This document shows, piece after piece, positions 60,401-64,000 of a DNA stretch of 64,000 nucleotides. The notes under the pieces were generated by a model. It was not told where the DNA came from, searched no databases, and was given only the letters and a program-made list of their open reading frames with translations. The DNA is from Gonium pectorale. Its lineage: Eukaryota > Chlorophyta > Chlorophyceae > Chlamydomonadales > Volvocaceae. The position numbers were made by a program, and so were the translations under genes. The stretch covers positions 240,517-304,516 of the forward strand of contig LSYV01000035.1 in assembly GCA_001584585.1 (NCBI GenBank), given 5' to 3'. Each line of letters opens with the position of its first letter. The stretch's first letter is position 1.

Positions 60401-62192
60401 ACCTGGGCGGCAAGATAAAGCCCCACGAGGAGTAAGTCGGGGTTCTGGGATGAACAGATCGTCGAATGTATGGAGGCGCATTTAGGTGTTGTACCCCAGC
60501 CAACCAACCAGCCACCCAGCTACCCTGTCCACTTACCAAAGATGCCAAACTTTGCCTCGTTCTTCCGCGCCTCGTTCTGCGAGTAGCGTTTTTCCTGTGG
60601 GGCAGTGCCATGGACACCACAGAGAGGCTCGTCAGCGCATGTATCCGGCAAGCGGGCGCCCACGTGCACAATTCCAAGCAGACGTGCAGCTGCAGCTTCA
60701 CCTCATTGGCGGCTATCCACGCCCGAGCCCCCTCACAGCCCCCCCCCACCTGCATGCCCACGATGACCAGGTTCGTGCTGGTCCCGATGGACGTGCACGT
60801 GCCGCCCAGTACAGCGGCATACGACAGCGGGATGAGCAGTTTCTTGGGCGGCACCCCGCAGCGGCGAGCCCACGAGATGAGGATGGGGATCATGAAGGTC
60901 ACACATGGCGTGTTGTTGAGGAACGCCGACAGGAACATGACGGGTATCATACTGCGTTGGGGCCGACACAGAGTTGGGGGAGCGGGCCCAAGAGGTAAGG
61001 TACACATAGCTGACGGGTTCTCCACGTCAACAGTCCCGAATATCACAGAGAATGGTATGTATACCGGGTCCAAGGCAGGCGCATACAAGTTTACTTGCCC
61101 GGCACGCACACGTCCCACCTTCGGACGAGCGCCCAGTGCACGGAGCGCGAGCGGCCCAAGACGTAATTCATGATGAGCTCCAGGCCTGGCAGGGGGTGCC
61201 AAGGCCGGTCAAGGAATTACACAGGGATCACACGTGGCACGGAAGCGAGCGACATGGCATGTGTTTGGGGTGGGCGGAAACGAGGTGCTTTACATGCAAA
61301 GCAAAGGAGATACCAATTTTAACAGTGGTACCGAAAGGCCTCTCGAGATGCTGGGCCGGCACCGGAACTTGCTTATATTTGTAGCGGGCACACGCCCCTC
61401 GCTCCATATTGGCCATACCCCTTACTGACCCCTGGACAAGGGCGCCACAACTCAGATGAACACACGGCTGTGCCTTGTCCTCCACGGAAACAACATGCCA
61501 AGGATACTGCCTACTACTAATCACATGGACAGTTAGCCAGCCCAAGCTCTGCCGCATGCGAAACATCACGAACTGGTTAGTGGGGATCTCTCCCCTGGGC
61601 CCAACTGTACACCATGATAGCGTGCTATCAGACATCACGCCCGGACGCTAGCCTCACCTCCCGTTTGGGTGACACCTTCGGCGACGAGGTATAAAAACAC
61701 CACTGTGAGAAGGCCCGTGTTTCCGTAGCCGGCGGCGGCATCAGACACCTTGATGATGTTTCCATTAAAGGCTGTCAGGAATGCCAGCAGGACCGTGAAT
61801 GTGATGTCTGGTCCCACCTGTACAACAAATAGTACGGCAGACAGCACCTCTGCAACAAATAATACTGCGGACAGCATAAATAGTATGGCAGACAGCACCA
61901 GCTGAAGTACGAATGCTGAGGCTTGTGGGGAGTCTGGGGGCGAGAGGTCCCAGGGGTTATGTCACGCTTGATGGACACGCGCCTACCGCCCGGCCGCCAT
62001 ATCATGCGATTCAATAGCTTCATGAGGGTTATCCATTATAGGGACCGCATAGAGCGAATGGCAACAATGCAACATACTTTCAATGGCCCGTAGCACCCCC
62101 CTGCCACCTACCCAGTCCGCCGCCATAACCACGAATGACAGCGCCGTGAACACCACAGTGACGATGCCCGGCCATCCGAAAGCTAGCCCCAT
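54429..62192 (-). CDS. SLT/SAC1-like sodium/sulfate transporter with TrkA_C domains
   Basis: Twenty-one exons (high to low): 62192-62112, 61817-61658, 61185-61119, 60951-60750, 60576-60537, 60206-60145, 59742-59585, 59396-59344, 59164-59013, 58826-58658, 58341-58241, 58073-57933, 57641-57415, 57173-57093, 56789-56744, 56506-56443, 56237-56099, 55855-55839, 55606-55321, 55157-55079, 54749-54429; 881 aa. The N-terminal membrane half starts MGLAFGWPGIVTVVFTALSF and carries VFLYLVAEGVTQTG, SAFLNNTPCVTFMIP and GTSTNLVIVG. The central ~370 residues contain four TrkA_C (RCK_C) units, for example VRVLPTSVVAKRKLKDSGL and LEGGDILYVAGELDVVEF. The second membrane half has FGVSAALEKTKVASTFANA, LLTNNAAGAIMYPIA and GFVNPF joined to SYQCNLMVYAAG. 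This is the architecture of the algal SLT sulfate transporters and their relative SAC1. The protein probably takes up sulfate with sodium at the plasma membrane. Telling transporter from SAC1-type sensor needs a phylogeny. Confidence 0.93.
61320..61403 (+). repeat. 84-bp dispersed repeat, intronic copy
   Basis: This block lies inside the second intron of the SLT gene and aligns without gaps to 62858-62941. Shared landmarks are taacag, aaaggcct, cgagatgctgggccggc, ttgtagcg and acgcccctcgct. The hairpin seen in the other copy is degenerate here. Confidence 0.8.
61823..61899. repeat. Imperfect tandem repeat in SLT intron 1
   Basis: Three head-to-tail copies of a 22-30 base unit with core aaatagtacggcagacagca. 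On the minus strand they read as an open hydrophobic repeat (LSAVLFV-like) that continues in frame into SLT exon 2. Confidence 0.75.
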
Positions 62193-62857
62193 CGTGCCCC
62201 AGAGCTGGTCGAAGTAGGTTTGAGTACGCGAAAAACCTGACCGCGAGACCGTGTCGACACTAAGCGTGTGTGTGTATGCCCGGAGGCCGGGAGTCCAAGC
62301 GCAGGCCTGGCAGGCCGGCCTGGAAAAGGTCGTTCCTTGGAACCAGGCCGGCGAGGCCAAACTACTCCGATCCCTCAAGTCTGCTTGGCTTCAGAGTAAC
62401 AATATTCACGAAGGTAAAATGTTCAAAAACATACCAAATTAGCTGCAAACTTGCCTCGTGTCGGACAACTGGACCAAGGAGCCCTTCGCCAGCTAGAACG
62501 CTTATGTATGAATATTACAGCTTACAGTGTAGAATAACGTCATCCTCTAACCCGTGGAGGTCTTTACCAACTGAAACGCCCCGAGGGTCTTTCCACAAAT
62601 CGGCACATAAACATGGCTCCCGGATCACGTCATGAGAACATATTAGAAAATCTAGCTGTCCCTGTAACAGGCAGGATCTGCAGTCTGTGTGTGGCCCGTG
62701 GGACCCAGAGCTATTAAAATACAAACAGAACAGATAAGGCTCCTCTACTGTCATACACACCCGTAGACGCGAAGTTACCAGTACATAGGCGTCGATTACA
62801 TAGCATGGCGGGCGACGCAGACGAGCGGACGGTTCGGGGGGGGGGGGAATGGCGATG

Positions 62858-62941
62858 TAACAGCGGTGCCAAAAGGCCTCCCGAGATGCTGGGCCGGCCC
62901 GGGATTTGGCTGATATTGTAGCGAGATAAACGCCCCTCGCT
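62858..62941 (+). repeat. 84-bp dispersed repeat, upstream copy
   Basis: Gap-free relative of 61320-61403. Its right part runs into the inverted repeat at 62904-62957, suggesting that the hairpin is one end of the element. Confidence 0.8.
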
Positions 62942-62957
62942 ACAATATCAGCCAAAT
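62904..62957. repeat. Perfect 22-bp inverted repeat
   Basis: The left arm 62904-62925 (starting atttggctgatattg) is exactly complementary to the right arm 62936-62957 (ending caatatcagccaaat), separated by the 10-base loop ataaacgccc. Transcribed, it would form an uninterrupted 22-bp hairpin. Confidence 0.92.
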
Positions 62958-63548
62958 TGGAGACTGTGCTGCTGCTGGCTCCCAACCCTCCAGCCACCAC
63001 GACATCGCTGAACCATCCATCAATCCAGACGTGGACCCGCTGGACAGCCTATTTCCGACCACCCCCCTTTCTCGCCTCTCCACCTGTAACCTTTCCACAG
63101 AAAAAACCATTTTTACGTACTGGTCTGTCTGCCTTCCCTTTGCTCGTCTTTCGCTTGTTCCTTTCAGTCCTTGGCAGCGCGTTACCTTGCTGGTTTCTTT
63201 ATTTTGGTGGGCGTGGCGCTCGTTGAGCTCCGCGTCTTTCGTTGCACTCCGTCCTTGAGCTGGGGGCATGTGATGCGCCAAGCCGAATCAGCCGTATCCC
63301 TGCACGTAGTATAGCACGACACACGCAGATGCAGCTCAAAGCACTCCCTCCCCCGTAGTCGGCCGCCGAGGGACCGTTAGTAAATGAAGATGAAGAAGGG
63401 CACCCGGTCGGGATGGAGGAGACCGGTACGGCAGCGGTCCCTACACGCCAGGGTGGCGGGGGCGGGGAGAGAGGGAGGCCAATGCTCCAAGGGCCACCGC
63501 CCCTGCACGTAGCAGGGATGTGGCTCCGGGATGGCGCGGGTTAGTGTG

Positions 63549-63663
63549 TCCACAGACATGGTTGTACTTGTTGGGTGGCGGGCCTCTAGTGTGCACGGGC
63601 CATGTGTGGGTTTTTTCCCTGCCCAGCCACGGCCCCCCTGACTGGGTTAAGCACTAGGGCACT
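63549..63663 (+). repeat. Dispersed 115-bp repeat, copy 2
   Basis: Same length and orientation as 36714-36828, with about 15 mismatches in 115 positions. The two copies lie about 27 kb apart and the similarity fades on both sides of this copy. Confidence 0.85.
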
Positions 63664-64000
63664 GTTTCAATTGCTTGGTTTGTCTGCTGGTGCTGCCTTG
63701 CTGCCCGTACTCTCCTCGCAATAATCTCGAGATGGCAGGCCGGGGCCCCCCGTGTAGCCCTAGACCGAACCCCGACCGTGAGGATGATGTGCATCCTTTT
63801 CAGAGCTCTGCCTATGAGCCAAAGTCATGCGCATTCTTGGCACTTGTGCTAGTTGCATATACGACAGGTTCCCGATCCAAGGTCAAAAATCCACGCTCTC
63901 ACTAAGTCACTATCGTAAACCTGCATACCACCTAAGGCAAAGCCAAAATAGAAAGTTAGGACATTGATCAAGTTGCGTGGCGGCCCGAGCAGCTGGCTGC

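Larger units (their letters stand above)
62193..64000. other. Repeat-rich region upstream of SLT
   Basis: No gene was recognised. It holds the SLT promoter, an 84-bp repeat copy with a perfect inverted repeat (62858-62957), a run of about a dozen Gs near 62836-62847, a pyrimidine-rich stretch near 63075, and the second copy of the 115-bp repeat (63549-63663). Confidence 0.6.

Noticed and set aside
1..64000. CRISPR array, rRNA or bacterial operon structure
   Set aside because: No regularly spaced repeats, no rRNA-like stretch and pervasive spliceosomal introns; the window is nuclear eukaryotic DNA. I could not reliably exclude single tRNA genes by eye.

Overview
This is a stretch of nuclear genome from a eukaryote, most likely a chlorophyte green alga. 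The genes are dense and intron-rich, with about 110 introns, nearly all GT-AG and mostly 80-500 bases. Coding GC is high, and both strands carry long GC-driven shadow frames. Three gene types point to a green alga: an SLC13-type sulfate transporter with TrkA_C domains like the SLT/SAC1 proteins of Chlamydomonas, a small mTERF-like protein with a C-terminal cysteine cluster, and a coiled-coil protein resembling the ciliary factor BBOF1, which would suggest a flagellated lineage. I cannot name the species. Exon models were built by hand from splice sites and reading phase. Every internal junction listed keeps the frame, but 5' ends are less certain than the rest.

Layout, left to right: the 3' part of a GH63/MGH1-like glycoside hydrolase (+, 1-1824); a 12-exon Sec23-like COPII coat protein (-, 2853-8391); DDI1 (+, 8901-12069); a mitochondrial p32/MAM33 protein (-, 13170-13910); a small unknown two-exon gene (+, 14345-14984); a rhodanese-SulP-STAS anion transporter fusion (+, 17119-23720); a 20-exon protein with three phosphate-binding-protein-like modules and a C-terminal membrane anchor (-, 25255-34280); a YdcZ/DUF606 DMT membrane protein (+, 34512-35899); a repeat and an assembly gap (36714-37103); an HNH-type protein (+, 39454-40964); a decayed chimeric copy of the PBP/DMT boundary (41211-41505); a BBOF1-like coiled-coil protein (-, 41630-44814); a YbaK-exonuclease fusion (-, 46396-50421); an mTERF-like protein (+, ~51508-53136); the SLT/SAC1-like sulfate transporter (-, 54429-62192); and repeat-rich sequence to the end.

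Genes often sit in divergent pairs with short shared promoters (Sec23/DDI1, MAM33/small gene, PBP/DMT, YbaK-exonuclease/mTERF). Nutrient acquisition is a recurring theme: two unrelated sulfate/anion transporter types and a large extracellular phosphate-binding-like protein lie in one 45-kb span. The most unusual items are the rhodanese-SulP fusion whose rhodanese appears to lack its catalytic cysteine, the YbaK editing domain fused to a complete DEDDy 3'-5' exonuclease, the triple PBP membrane protein, a 17-nt micro-exon, and a family of dispersed repeats, one of which carries a perfect 22-bp inverted repeat.
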